A stretch of 64,000 nucleotides of DNA, taken from positions 33,288 to 97,287 of the forward strand of contig CAMVGU010000009.1 in the NCBI GenBank assembly GCA_947167105.1, in the 5' to 3' direction. The translations under genes were made by a program, and so were the position numbers. Positions 46,556-56,574 of this stretch are shown one piece after another. How positions within the stretch are numbered: position 1 is the stretch's first letter; each line of letters opens with the position of its first letter. The notes beneath the pieces are model-generated. The model had not been told where the DNA came from, searched no databases, and saw only the letters and a program-made list of their open reading frames with translations. The DNA comes from an uncultured Selenomonas sp. (lineage in GTDB: Bacteria; Bacillota; Negativicutes; Selenomonadales; Selenomonadaceae).

Positions 46556-49500
46556 ATGTCAGAGCAACCAAGAGAACAATATTTAGATTTGGTACGGCGC
46601 GAGTTGCTGGGACCAGGTGCGGAACCATCTTTGTTGGATGCAGAGACAGATGTTGCACATGAGCGACTGGCGGCTAATCCAAACAGGCTTTATTTGTTAG
46701 GAATTCTATATCCGCAAGATGCTAGGAAAAATACGGATGCTCCATTGAATTACGGCAGTAGAGAAGATATCGAAAATTACATGATAGATGATGTAGACGC
46801 TGAACGGGATCTTACTGATGTTAGTGAGGATGCTCTGCTTGAAGTTACAACTGTTTCAAAGAATAGCGGTAGTGATGATGAAACAGATGATGAAACAGAT
46901 GATGGGCTAGATGAAGCGTTTAGTATGACTGCACAATTTTTACCCGCTTCTATGGGGTTGCTTTGTCTGACAGAAGGCAGCCCGGATGGGGCACAAGTAA
47001 ATATTTCTTTCGGTACATATCGTCGTGCCAAGGAAGAACTAGGAGAGTTCTGGGTTCCTTATCAGAAGCCGACAGGATTTGATATACCGGGAGAGTATGA
47101 GCCATTTTTGCATTATGACAAGATTAAGGAGCGCTTGTACTTAGTCCAGGAGTTTTCTAAAGGTCTAAATAGAGATTTCCGTAATCAACATAAGAATCCA
47201 AAACCGGAACTGCGGGAATTTATGTGGAAAGTCAGTCGTTTAGCTATTTTTTCACGTGAAGGTCGTGTACGTATACCGAATGATTTTAGGCTGCGCCTTA
47301 ATTTCGATGGGCAGGGACATTTTGAAGAAGATTTACATGGTGAGGGCGGTAAAGCCAGACTGATAGCTCGAAAACGGGAGATTACAGCAGGTCGTTTTTC
47401 CTTGACTCTTATGTTGGTGAATCTTTGTCATGATGAAAAGGGGCAGGCCGAAAACTGCCTTTACCAGGCTGAAATAAAAATGGAAGCCAGCGAAGAGGAG
47501 GGCTTTCATTTTACTGATACACGTTTTTCTGAGCCAGATTTGAGCGATACGGAAGAAGATAGTTTACGTCTGCTCTATCATGGCAAGCAAAACTATGCTA
47601 CGGGGCTTGGTACTGCAGCTGCTTGGAAAATGGATGATGAAGGATATGGCTATGTCCGCACTGATTTTTTCCCTATAGCGGAGACGCCACAGATGGATTG
47701 GGGCAGTGAGGAACGCTCTATGAAGGACCTTTCAAGTTTATCGTCCATCTCACGCGAGAAAAAACTTGAAAGTCTGCAGAAGCTCGTATCTGCCTATGAA
47801 AGATGGATAAGTAGTCTGGAGAACAAGGCAGAGCAGTTTACAGATATACGTTTTAAGCAAGCTGCTGCTAGAAATATAGGGCTATGCCGCAAGGCGGCTC
47901 AACGTATGGCGTCAGGAATAGAAGTTTTGCGGGAAAATGATCTAGCCTTTGAGGCTTTTGAGCTTGCCAATCGTGCCATGTTTATGCTGCGTGTCCAGTT
48001 ACGTATGCAAGGAGATCGTACTTGCCAAACACTAGAAGAACGTTGGCCAAGTGATAAAAAGACAGCAGCGTGGCTTCAAAATGTCGATTATGCAGCAGAG
48101 CCTGATGAGAAGGAGGGATGGCGTGCTTATTGGCGCCCCTTCCAGATTGCGTTTATTCTTATGGTTATACCTGATGCTGTTGATGATCATGCACTTGGAA
48201 GAGAGTTTGCAGACCTTATCTGGTTCCCCACTGGTGGTGGTAAGACAGAAGCTTATTTAGGTCTTACAGCGTTTACTATCTGCTATAGACGCCTAGCACA
48301 TACGGAGGCGCAGAGTGGCGGTACGACTATAATTATGCGTTATACGTTGCGACTCTTGACAGCACAGCAGTTCAATCGAGCCTCTACGCTTATTTGTGCT
48401 TTGGAGATAATGCGTCGTGAAGGCATAGCAAAACTTGGTAATGAGTCTATTACAATAGGTTTATGGGTTGGACAAGCTACGCCTAAGAAATGCATCAAGG
48501 GTTCGTGGGAAGATCCCAGTGCGGATATGCTTTTGAAAAAAATTAAAGATTATAGCGTGAATGTTGGTAATATCGAGGAACGTAAGGAACGGTATAATCG
48601 CTTCCAGGTCTTGAAATGTCCATGGTGTGGCACCAAGTTAGAGCGCGGTGTCGTGAGTAGTCATGGATCAAAAAAATTGGAAGGGATCTGGGGCTATGGT
48701 TTAGACCAGGAAAACCATTTCCATTTCTTTTGTCCGCAAAGAAAATGTCCATTTAATGATGAGTATTTCTTGCCTATTCAGGTCATAGACGAAGAAATAT
48801 ACAGAAATCCGCCAACACTGTTGTTTGCTACGGTTGATAAATTTGCTCAGATGCCATGGCAGGGTGATAAGGTGGGTAAGATCTTCGGTGCTGATAAGAA
48901 AGAACGTCGTGCTCCGGAACTCATTATCCAAGACGAGCTCCACCTTATTTCAGGTGCATTGGGAACAATGGTCGGACTTTACGAAGTGGCTTTGGATGCA
49001 GCTTGCCAGCATAAAGGTGTCAAACCAAAGATAATTGCTTCTACGGCCACTATTCGGCGTGCTACAGAGCAATGCGCAGCACTCTATGAGCGTCAGGCTT
49101 TTCAGTTTCCCCCACCGGGCCTTGAGTCTGGTGACTCTTTCTTTGCTAGGGAAAAGGTGGTAAGTAAGAAAAATCCAGGGCGTAAATATGTCGGCTTAAT
49201 GCCTTCTGGAAAGACCAAGACTGTATCCGAAATACGTGTATTGGCCGTTCTTTTAGAAATGGTCAAGGCTATGCCGGGCTTAAGCGATGAGGAGATGGAT
49301 AAGCTTTGGACATTAACAGCATATTTTAACAGTTTGCGTGAACTCGGTAGAGCAGATACGCTGGTGATGGATGAAGTGCGTGATGCTATGCACCGTATTT
49401 CTTTCCGTTTGGATATACCATGTCGTAGTGTATATGGTGCAAAGGAATTAACAAGTCGCGTGACAGCTATTGAACTGAATCAGACGTTGGATGCTCTGGA

Positions 49501-50347
49501 ACACTTAACTTATTCCCAGGTTAATAGGGAACAAAAACGCTATGCTGTCAATGTACTTTTGGCTACTAATATGATTTCTGTGGGGCTTGATGTAGCTAGA
49601 TTGAACTTAATGTTGGTGGTAGGTCAGCCTAAGTTGACAAGTGAATATATCCAATCTACTAGCCGTATCGGTAGACAGCGTCCCGGCGTTGCGTTAGTAT
49701 TATATCGTCCGACAAATAGCCGTGATCGTTCATATTATGAGCATTTTCAGTATTTCCACCAGACATTCTATAGCCAGGTAGAACCTAGTGTAGTAACACC
49801 GTTCTCTCGGCCGGCGTTATCTAGAGGGCTTCATGCTGTGTTAGTGTCTATGATGAGGTTGGGGAAACATACATATGAAATTTTTGCTAAGGATGATTCT
49901 GCAATAAAGTTTGATCTTCAGAATGAGGCCATAAGGGAACAGGCCGAATGGAGTAAGAATTTCTTGGTGCGTCGTCAGCGTCGCGCCTATGAGCTAGCTC
50001 CAGGCCTTATGTCTGCTGAGGAGATGGATACTGATCTACAAGATTTGGAACAATTGATTGATGGCTTTTTCCAAGCGTGGGACGAAGAAGCAACTTATGC
50101 TAGTAAGGACGCGGTAAAGCTTTGTTTCGGGCACAGTTTCCTTTTCCGTTGGCCATCAGATGGCGAACGGATTTTACTGGCTACGCGTCAAAGGGTTCTT
50201 ACACTGGCAGAAATGAATCAAGAAAAGAGTGAACAAGCAGGACCAGCGATAGAAACCATGTCTTCCCTACGTAGTGTAGATGATGAATTGAAAGGTTCGC
50301 TGATTACTTTCCAAGAAAGGGTTGAAGGCGAGGGGACAAAATCATGA
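46556..50347 (+). CDS. drmA: DISARM DrmA-like helicase
   Basis: DrmA is the helicase of DISARM. The 1263 residues contain IWFPTGGGKTEAYLGL near 551, TIIMRYTLRLLTAQQFNRA near 586, zinc-ribbon cysteines (CPWC near 687, then a second pair near 722-727), the DExH-like QDELHLISGALG near 790, and QSTSRIGRQRPGVALVLYRP near 1030. The pattern fits DrmA and the COG1205 group that includes DpdJ. The N-terminal 550 residues are not identified. It overlaps drmB by four bases. Confidence 0.75.
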   Translation: MSEQPREQYLDLVRRELLGPGAEPSLLDAETDVAHERLAANPNRLYLLGILYPQDARKNTDAPLNYGSREDIENYMIDDVDAERDLTDVSEDALLEVTTVSKNSGSDDETDDETDDGLDEAFSMTAQFLPASMGLLCLTEGSPDGAQVNISFGTYRRAKEELGEFWVPYQKPTGFDIPGEYEPFLHYDKIKERLYLVQEFSKGLNRDFRNQHKNPKPELREFMWKVSRLAIFSREGRVRIPNDFRLRLNFDGQGHFEEDLHGEGGKARLIARKREITAGRFSLTLMLVNLCHDEKGQAENCLYQAEIKMEASEEEGFHFTDTRFSEPDLSDTEEDSLRLLYHGKQNYATGLGTAAAWKMDDEGYGYVRTDFFPIAETPQMDWGSEERSMKDLSSLSSISREKKLESLQKLVSAYERWISSLENKAEQFTDIRFKQAAARNIGLCRKAAQRMASGIEVLRENDLAFEAFELANRAMFMLRVQLRMQGDRTCQTLEERWPSDKKTAAWLQNVDYAAEPDEKEGWRAYWRPFQIAFILMVIPDAVDDHALGREFADLIWFPTGGGKTEAYLGLTAFTICYRRLAHTEAQSGGTTIIMRYTLRLLTAQQFNRASTLICALEIMRREGIAKLGNESITIGLWVGQATPKKCIKGSWEDPSADMLLKKIKDYSVNVGNIEERKERYNRFQVLKCPWCGTKLERGVVSSHGSKKLEGIWGYGLDQENHFHFFCPQRKCPFNDEYFLPIQVIDEEIYRNPPTLLFATVDKFAQMPWQGDKVGKIFGADKKERRAPELIIQDELHLISGALGTMVGLYEVALDAACQHKGVKPKIIASTATIRRATEQCAALYERQAFQFPPPGLESGDSFFAREKVVSKKNPGRKYVGLMPSGKTKTVSEIRVLAVLLEMVKAMPGLSDEEMDKLWTLTAYFNSLRELGRADTLVMDEVRDAMHRISFRLDIPCRSVYGAKELTSRVTAIELNQTLDALEHLTYSQVNREQKRYAVNVLLATNMISVGLDVARLNLMLVVGQPKLTSEYIQSTSRIGRQRPGVALVLYRPTNSRDRSYYEHFQYFHQTFYSQVEPSVVTPFSRPALSRGLHAVLVSMMRLGKHTYEIFAKDDSAIKFDLQNEAIREQAEWSKNFLVRRQRRAYELAPGLMSAEEMDTDLQDLEQLIDGFFQAWDEEATYASKDAVKLCFGHSFLFRWPSDGERILLATRQRVLTLAEMNQEKSEQAGPAIETMSSLRSVDDELKGSLITFQERVEGEGTKS

Positions 50348-52449
50348 ATAAGTTTAAATTTGATACGCTGCATTTGCCATCCTCCCATAAGGTCAGGCTG
50401 GCACAGGCTATTTTACAGTATGCTCCTGGTGCTATGGTAGATTTTTCGGATAGAACTTTATTGACTGCAGCACCATATACATGGCATAGCAGTATCGGAA
50501 CAGACGAGAATATACGCCCTATCAGTGACCCTCGTTTTGCCCGTGCATTACATGTAGATGGTTTTGAGGCACCAACGCAAATCAATTATGTGCAATTTCC
50601 AGAATGGTATTTTTGCCCTGTTTGCCGCCGTTTTCAACCACTTACATCTTGGCAGGCTGAGGCCGAACGTAATGCTAAAGGTGGAGATAATCCATACAGA
50701 CAAATGCGTAGCAGGGCAGCCATCAAACGAAGCTGGCAGCAAGATAATCAGGAACGTAAAGCGTTTCTGCCACGTTGTAGTAACCATGACTGTCATAACA
50801 GCGAGCTTATTCCGGCTCGCATAGTGGTAGCTTGTGAACACGGACATTTGGATGATTTTCCTTGGGTCAAATGGGTGCACTACCGTAACATTGGGGGTGC
50901 TAAGGAGCCGTGTTGCGAGTCGCCGGTATTGCTCTTTGAATCTGGTGGTGGTACAGAGACAGGTGAAGATATACGTATTACTTGCACTAAGTGTCATGCG
51001 GTCGCCACACTGAAAGACGTTTTTACTGCCGATGCTTTTCAGAAGGTGAACGAAGATTTGGGCCGTGAGATATTCTACTGCAGCGGACGTTTGCCGGATT
51101 TTGGCAGTCATTCAGACTGTAATCAGATGCCGAGAGCGTTACTGCGCGGTGCGACTTCTGTGCATTTCCCTATGGTGCGTAGTTCTATGGTTATTCCGTC
51201 ACAAACTGGTAGTCCGGAAGTTGATATTGATGATCTTGCGTACCGTTGGGAGGAATATCAGGCTCTATGTAATGAACAATATGGCAAGCCAGGGGATGAA
51301 TTTACTCGCGTAGATTCAGGTTCTTTGTCAGATTATGAGAGGCTGGGAAGTTTACATTTACAACAGGTCGAATTATTGGATCAGGTACGAATTGTACGGG
51401 CTTTTTTAGGATATTCCCGTTTACGGCCTGCGGCTCGTCGTGATGATGAAGGCTTTATCCATGCCCGTTTACCACAGGATAAAACGTATCCGGCCTATGA
51501 AGGATTTGGTGAAGGCATCTTTCTGCGTTTTGATGAGGAGGCTATCAAGGAATGGCTGGAAATGACACCGAGAGCGGCTGAACGTGCTTGGCTAGTGGAG
51601 CAAAATAGACAGAAAGGATTTTTTGCTGGCGAAAGCCATGCTCCGATTACGCCTAAGTTCTTGCTTTTGCATACACTGGCACATCTGCTTATCAAAGAGC
51701 TTAGTTTCGAGTGTGGTTACAACATAGCTGGACTAAATGAACGTATTTATTGCGCTGATCGTAAAGTGAATAATACTGACTTCGATATGGCGGGGATTTT
51801 CATATACGTAGCTGGTGGTGATGCAGAAGGTACTTTAGGTGGACTGATAAGGCAAGGACGTGCTGATACCTTACCTCAGATTTTCCAACGTGCATTAGCA
51901 AAAGCACGCTCGTGTTCCAATGATCCGATGTGTAGCGGAAGCCATGGTCAGGGGCAGGATGGACAGAATCTAGCATCATGCTATGCTTGTGCCTTGTTAC
52001 CAGAAACAAGTTGCGAGGAATTTAATTCGTTTCTTGATCGTGGCGTTGTCGTAGGTACGTTTGATGAGCCGGAGATTGGCTTTTACAGTAATGTAGCTGC
52101 CACAAGAGCTCGACATGCTCGTAGTAATATGGCAAAGGCACAAGTTACTGAGTGTGTGAATGTCGCGGGAAAGTCTGCTACAAAAGGCTGGGAGGCTAAA
52201 CGTGAGGAACTGCTGGAAGATGAAGCTATAGAGGCCGCGAAGCTTTTGGAAAATGCGGGAGTTCCCGTACCGGATATAATTGGTGCTGAGTTGCTTAATG
52301 GTCGTTGCAATGTAGAGATGATTTGGCAGAAACAGAAAATAGTGTATTTGACCTCAGAGCAGATGGATCAGGCATCGGAGCTACGTAAGGAAGGCTGGCA
52401 GATTCTTGATATAGGACAGCCAGTTGATGCAGGCATGTTTGAGTTATGA
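50344..52449 (+). CDS. drmB: DISARM DrmB-like DUF1998 protein
   Basis: The 701-residue protein carries several cysteine clusters: CPVC near residue 91, CSNHDCHN near 143, CEHGH near 162, CTKCH near 217 and CSNDPMC...CYACALLPETSCEEFNSF near 522-560, the last typical of DUF1998 (DrmB). LHTLAHLLIKELSFECGYNIA near 440 is the DUF1998 core. DrmA and DrmB form the DISARM core that loads on DNA. No DrmC (PLD) gene follows; the next gene is a RelE/UvrD fusion 29 bases away. Confidence 0.78.
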   Translation: MNKFKFDTLHLPSSHKVRLAQAILQYAPGAMVDFSDRTLLTAAPYTWHSSIGTDENIRPISDPRFARALHVDGFEAPTQINYVQFPEWYFCPVCRRFQPLTSWQAEAERNAKGGDNPYRQMRSRAAIKRSWQQDNQERKAFLPRCSNHDCHNSELIPARIVVACEHGHLDDFPWVKWVHYRNIGGAKEPCCESPVLLFESGGGTETGEDIRITCTKCHAVATLKDVFTADAFQKVNEDLGREIFYCSGRLPDFGSHSDCNQMPRALLRGATSVHFPMVRSSMVIPSQTGSPEVDIDDLAYRWEEYQALCNEQYGKPGDEFTRVDSGSLSDYERLGSLHLQQVELLDQVRIVRAFLGYSRLRPAARRDDEGFIHARLPQDKTYPAYEGFGEGIFLRFDEEAIKEWLEMTPRAAERAWLVEQNRQKGFFAGESHAPITPKFLLLHTLAHLLIKELSFECGYNIAGLNERIYCADRKVNNTDFDMAGIFIYVAGGDAEGTLGGLIRQGRADTLPQIFQRALAKARSCSNDPMCSGSHGQGQDGQNLASCYACALLPETSCEEFNSFLDRGVVVGTFDEPEIGFYSNVAATRARHARSNMAKAQVTECVNVAGKSATKGWEAKREELLEDEAIEAAKLLENAGVPVPDIIGAELLNGRCNVEMIWQKQKIVYLTSEQMDQASELRKEGWQILDIGQPVDAGMFEL

Positions 52450-52478
52450 GAGCATGCACATGGAAGGAGTGCTGAGGG

Positions 52479-54617
52479 ATGTTTTACGGTCACCCCAATA
52501 TTGTATATCCGCTCAGGGTAGATAAAGTGTTGGAAGATTTGCCATCCCAGAAAATGCAAAAGAAGTTTTGGGAGACTATGGAGCAGTTCACGAAGCAACC
52601 AGGCGACCATGGCTTGAACTTTGAGGCACTGCACGGGCAGAATCTGTTCTCTATTAGGATTCAGGGCAAGTATCGAGTCATTTTATACCGAGACCCGAAG
52701 GATAACAATACCTATATGCCGGTCTATGCTGGCAATCATGATGAATCCTATGCCTGGTCTACTTTCCGTTGTGTTGTAGACCAGAAAACCAGTGCTATCG
52801 TCTACCATGTGGTCAAAAAAGAGAATGAGGCAACATTGCAACAGCCTTCGGGCAATGATATATTCTGTAACGTCAAAGATGAGGATATGCATGCTCTGGG
52901 CGTTCCGGACTATGTAATTTCTGAGGTCAGGAAATTTACGCAACTGGAAGATTTCTATGGTATGAAGAATGAAATTTCCGAGGGCTTGTATGACATCCTA
53001 GACTTCCTGTTGGAAGGCTGCACTGTGGATGAAGTCAAGGATATGCTGGGAATTACGGACTGTGCTGCTGATAAGGATACTACTATCTTGCAGGCTGCTC
53101 AGTCGGCCGCTAATCAGCAGTATTATAAGGTCGTTACCAATGATGTTGAATTGCATGAAGCTATGGAAGCCTCATTGGAAAAATGGCGAGTCTTCCTGCA
53201 CCCGACTCAGCGTAAAGCTGTGGAACGTAATTATAATGGCTCGGCCCGTGTAGTAGGCGTAGCTGGCACGGGCAAGACTGTTGTGGCTATGCATAGGGCT
53301 AAATTCTTAGCTGCACAGATGCAGAAGGGTGAGAAATTACTTTTTACAACTTATACCAAAAATCTGGCCATTGATATCGAGAATAATCTGAGAAAAATTT
53401 GCTCAGAGGAGGAGATGTCGCACATCGAGGTCAAAAATCTAGATGGTTGGGCCGCTAGTTATCTTGGTAAGCGCAAAATCATGATGCATGTTTCTGGGCA
53501 GGAACATCTCGATAAGGTGTGGCGCAAAGCGATAGATAAGGTTCTCAGGCGTGGCGAGAACGTACCTTTTCCTGAGCCAGAATTCTATCGCGAGGAATGG
53601 CGCCAGGTCGTGATGGCCCTGAAGTCTACATCTCCTGATGAGGCAAGAAAGGAATATGCCCTGCGGGCTAAGAGAGATGGGCGCAAATATCGTCTAGACA
53701 GGAAACAGCGTCTCGAAGCCTGGTCAGTTATGGATGAATATAGGCAGATGACGCGCAAAGAGAAAATGTTCGATTATGATGCTATCCGCTATGAATGTCG
53801 CAGATATGTTAGCGAAGAAGAACAACCACTGTATAAGCATATTATCGTGGACGAAGGACAGGACTTCAGCATGTGCGGCTACAGGCTGCTACGGACCTTG
53901 GCTGGAAAAGAGCACCCTAATGACATCTTCATTGTTGGTGATGCGCATCAGCGCATCTATGATAATCATCCTATTCTTTCTCATTGCGGTATCTATATTA
54001 AGGGGAATAGCACAATCCTGCGGGTAAATTACCGTACGACGGAGGAAATCCATACGCGGGCGCTGGGACTGTTGCATGGATTCAGCTTTGACGAGATGGA
54101 TAACAATGCTGAGTTGAGCAGCGAACTGCTGGATGAACGTACGGCATCTCTGACACATGGCAAGCAACCGGTGTTGCGCAAATGCAACGACATTGAGGAG
54201 GAGCATGATTTCATCATCAAAGAAGTAGGCAGACTGACAAGAGGAAGCGTAGATTGCAAAGATATTTGCGTTGTGGCGCGAGGCAAGGATCAACTGCGAA
54301 AGCTCAAGAAGAGTTTGCAGAAGACAGCTGTGTCATGTTATGAATTGGATGCTAATGGTGACGATGGTGATGACAGAAAACAGTCAGGCATCAGGCTGGC
54401 GACTATGCACCGCGTAAAGGGTCTGGAGTTCGAATATATGTTCTTGCTAGATCTAAATAAGGGCTTGGTGCCGTTGACGAAGCGCCTAAAAGACGCGGAG
54501 AATGAGCAGGAAGCACTGAAGGCGGAAAAGTGTCTGCTATATGTGGCTATGACCAGAGCACGGAAAGGTGTGTATCTGCTCAGTTCTGATGTACCGTCAC
54601 CGTTTATTGATGAGTGA
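52479..54617 (+). CDS. RelE-fold/UvrD-helicase fusion protein
   Basis: The first about 95 residues look like a RelE/ParE toxin-type fold (KFWETMEQFTKQPG, then IQGKYRVILYRD and VYAGNHDESYAW). The rest is a UvrD/Rep-type superfamily I helicase: VAGTGKTVVAMHRA near 262, HIIVDEGQDFS near 452, GDAHQRIYDNHP near 487, ATMHRVKGLEFEYMFL near 643 and YVAMTRARKGVY near 688. It is the last gene of the operon. RelE-type catalytic residues cannot be assigned with confidence. Confidence 0.75.
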   Translation: MFYGHPNIVYPLRVDKVLEDLPSQKMQKKFWETMEQFTKQPGDHGLNFEALHGQNLFSIRIQGKYRVILYRDPKDNNTYMPVYAGNHDESYAWSTFRCVVDQKTSAIVYHVVKKENEATLQQPSGNDIFCNVKDEDMHALGVPDYVISEVRKFTQLEDFYGMKNEISEGLYDILDFLLEGCTVDEVKDMLGITDCAADKDTTILQAAQSAANQQYYKVVTNDVELHEAMEASLEKWRVFLHPTQRKAVERNYNGSARVVGVAGTGKTVVAMHRAKFLAAQMQKGEKLLFTTYTKNLAIDIENNLRKICSEEEMSHIEVKNLDGWAASYLGKRKIMMHVSGQEHLDKVWRKAIDKVLRRGENVPFPEPEFYREEWRQVVMALKSTSPDEARKEYALRAKRDGRKYRLDRKQRLEAWSVMDEYRQMTRKEKMFDYDAIRYECRRYVSEEEQPLYKHIIVDEGQDFSMCGYRLLRTLAGKEHPNDIFIVGDAHQRIYDNHPILSHCGIYIKGNSTILRVNYRTTEEIHTRALGLLHGFSFDEMDNNAELSSELLDERTASLTHGKQPVLRKCNDIEEEHDFIIKEVGRLTRGSVDCKDICVVARGKDQLRKLKKSLQKTAVSCYELDANGDDGDDRKQSGIRLATMHRVKGLEFEYMFLLDLNKGLVPLTKRLKDAENEQEALKAEKCLLYVAMTRARKGVYLLSSDVPSPFIDE

Positions 54618-54860
54618 GCTGTATGCAACTTAAGCCTATAAGTAGTTCGGATTTGGTAAGGAACCCCAAAAATTCCGCACTTTGCTTTTTGGCAATTTAC
54701 TTCACATTCACGCGCCGCACATCACCGAGGTTTGGCGTACTGCCCAAAAGAGCGGCAACCTCTTTTGACGAAAGACATACAGCACATCGAGTGTCAGTCC
54801 ATGCGGCAAAGCACCATCCACGTTGAATTGCCGATGTTCCTTGCCAATCTCTGATGAGAA
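54618..54860. other. Degenerate junction without a convincing gene
   Basis: The stretch between the defence operon and the excisionase-like gene holds no clear gene on either strand. A minus-strand frame reads protein-like for about 60 codons (HGLTLDVLYVFRQKR), which may be a remnant. The base composition becomes GC-richer from here on. Confidence 0.4.
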
Positions 54861-55070
54861 ATGCTTTTTGACATCTGTGTAGAGTTGCACGGCATTCACT
54901 TCGGACTCAGCAAGAGGAAGTTTTACCGCTGGCTGGAAGAGCCGCATGGGTTTGTGGCGTATTTCAGGACGAGGAAAATCATCCTGCGGGCAGAACTGGA
55001 ACGGTATTTCCTCCGGCACCCGGAAGAGAGGGAGGCGATGGCAAATGGCAAGCCCAGGAAAAAGGCGTGA
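54861..55070 (+). CDS. Excisionase-like small protein
   Basis: The 69 residues include FGLSKRKFYRWLEEPHGFVAY, a winged-helix recognition pattern, and the end KIILRAELERYF, in the style of Tn916-type Xis. It lies directly ahead of the integrase and overlaps it by 26 bases, as xis and int do in that family. The first 12 residues do not fit, so the start may be degraded or placed wrongly. Confidence 0.6.
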   Translation: MLFDICVELHGIHFGLSKRKFYRWLEEPHGFVAYFRTRKIILRAELERYFLRHPEEREAMANGKPRKKA

Positions 55071-56324
55071 CAGCAAGCACCGAGTCCTCCGGCGTGGGGA
55101 ATCCATACGGGCAGACGGGAAGTACCAGTTCAAGTACCATGTGGACGGAAAGCCCAGGTTCGTCTACAGCTGGCGGCTGGAACCCACCGACAAGTTGCCC
55201 GCAGGCAAGAAGCCATGCCTTTCCCTCCGGGAAATGGAAAAGCAGATTGGCTACGACCTCGACAGCCAGCTTGACCCGGCGGGGAAGAACATGACCGTAG
55301 GGGAACTGGTGGCGCGGTATGTTTCCACCAAGACGGGGGTGCGCTCTACTACCAAGCAGGGATACAATTTCGTGCAGAAAATCCTGGAGCAGACGGAGTT
55401 CAGCGGAAGGAAGATAAGCGACATCAGGACATCGGATGCCAAAATATACCTCATCAAATTGCAGGAAAGCGGCAGGAGATACAGCACCGTCAAGACCGTG
55501 CGGGGCGTGCTCCGTCCGGCATTCCAGATGGCGGTGGACGATGATGTCCTTCGAAAGAACCCCTTCGACTTCCAGTTGGCGACTGTGGTGGTGAACGACA
55601 GCGTGACGAGGGAGGCAATCACAAGGGAGCAGATGCGGAAGTTCCTCAAATTCATCCACGATGATAACGTTTACTGCAAGTACTACGAGGTGGTGTACAT
55701 CCTTTTTCATACGGGCATGAGAATCTCGGAGTTCTGCGGGCTGACCATCCGGGACATCGACCTGGAGCGGCGGGTGGTGAACATCGACCATCAGCTTCAG
55801 CGAGGATCGGACATGCGGCTCGTCATCCAGCCCACCAAGACCAATGCGGGGACAACAAGGCGGCTCCCCATCACGGAGGACGTGGCGGAGTGCTTCCGGG
55901 CAATCCTGGAGGACAGGGAACAGCCTACGGTCGAGCGCATTGTGGACGGCTACAGCGGGTTCCTGTTTCTGGACAAGGAAGGGCTTCCCTTGGTGGCCAT
56001 GCACTGGGAGCATCGGTTCAATCACATGGTGGCAAGGTACAACGAGATATTCCGCATTCAGCTCCCCAACATCACGCCCCACGTTTGCCGCCACACCTAC
56101 TGCACAACATGGCGCGGTCGGGAATGAACCCCAAGACCCTCCAGTATCTCATGGGACACAGCGAGATAGGCGTGACGCTCAACACCTACACGCACCTCGG
56201 CTTGGAGGATGCGGTGGGCGAAATCAGGAAGATGGAGGAAGAGCGGGCAAGGCAGGAAATCGAGCGGGGCGACCGTCCCCAGAGGGAGGCAAGACTGACA
56301 CAGCGGATGTTCCGGGTGGTATGA
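55045..56324 (+). pseudogene. int: Tn916-family tyrosine integrase, frameshifted
   Basis: The start at ATG 55045 has GGAGG ten bases upstream. An AP2-like DNA-binding arm (residues 10-60), a core-binding domain (about 85-165) and a catalytic domain follow, with Arg in HTGMRISEFCGL near 230 and the HVCRHTYCT motif near 348. The frame stops at 56127, but the missing part continues in the adjacent frame: NMARSGMNPKTLQYLMGHSE with the His and LNTYTHLG with the active-site Tyr, to 56324. One base is missing after 56105, in the codon after TAC-TGC. Confidence 0.85.
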
Positions 56325-56574
56325 ATGCAGCAATGACGGCAGGTTTCCTTCGGGGAGCCTGCCTATTTTTTGTTGTAAGGATGCAAGAGAGCAAACAGTC
56401 CGACCAGTGCTCAACCCTTGTATTTGCTGGGCTGGACGGCAAGGATGCAAGAATGCACGGGTGCCTCAGCGGGGATATGCCAGTGTGCATCCTTGAAATC
56501 AGATTCTTCTTGAAAAAAGCCTCTGCATGGCTTAAAATAAAGGTAGATGGACAGATGGGCAGGGAGATGTACGG

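Noticed and set aside
54708..55133. Minus-strand frame of 141 codons over the excisionase and integrase starts
   Set aside because: Its upstream half is the antisense of the excisionase-like and integrase coding sequences; only the last 60 codons look protein-like, and they were noted as a possible remnant.
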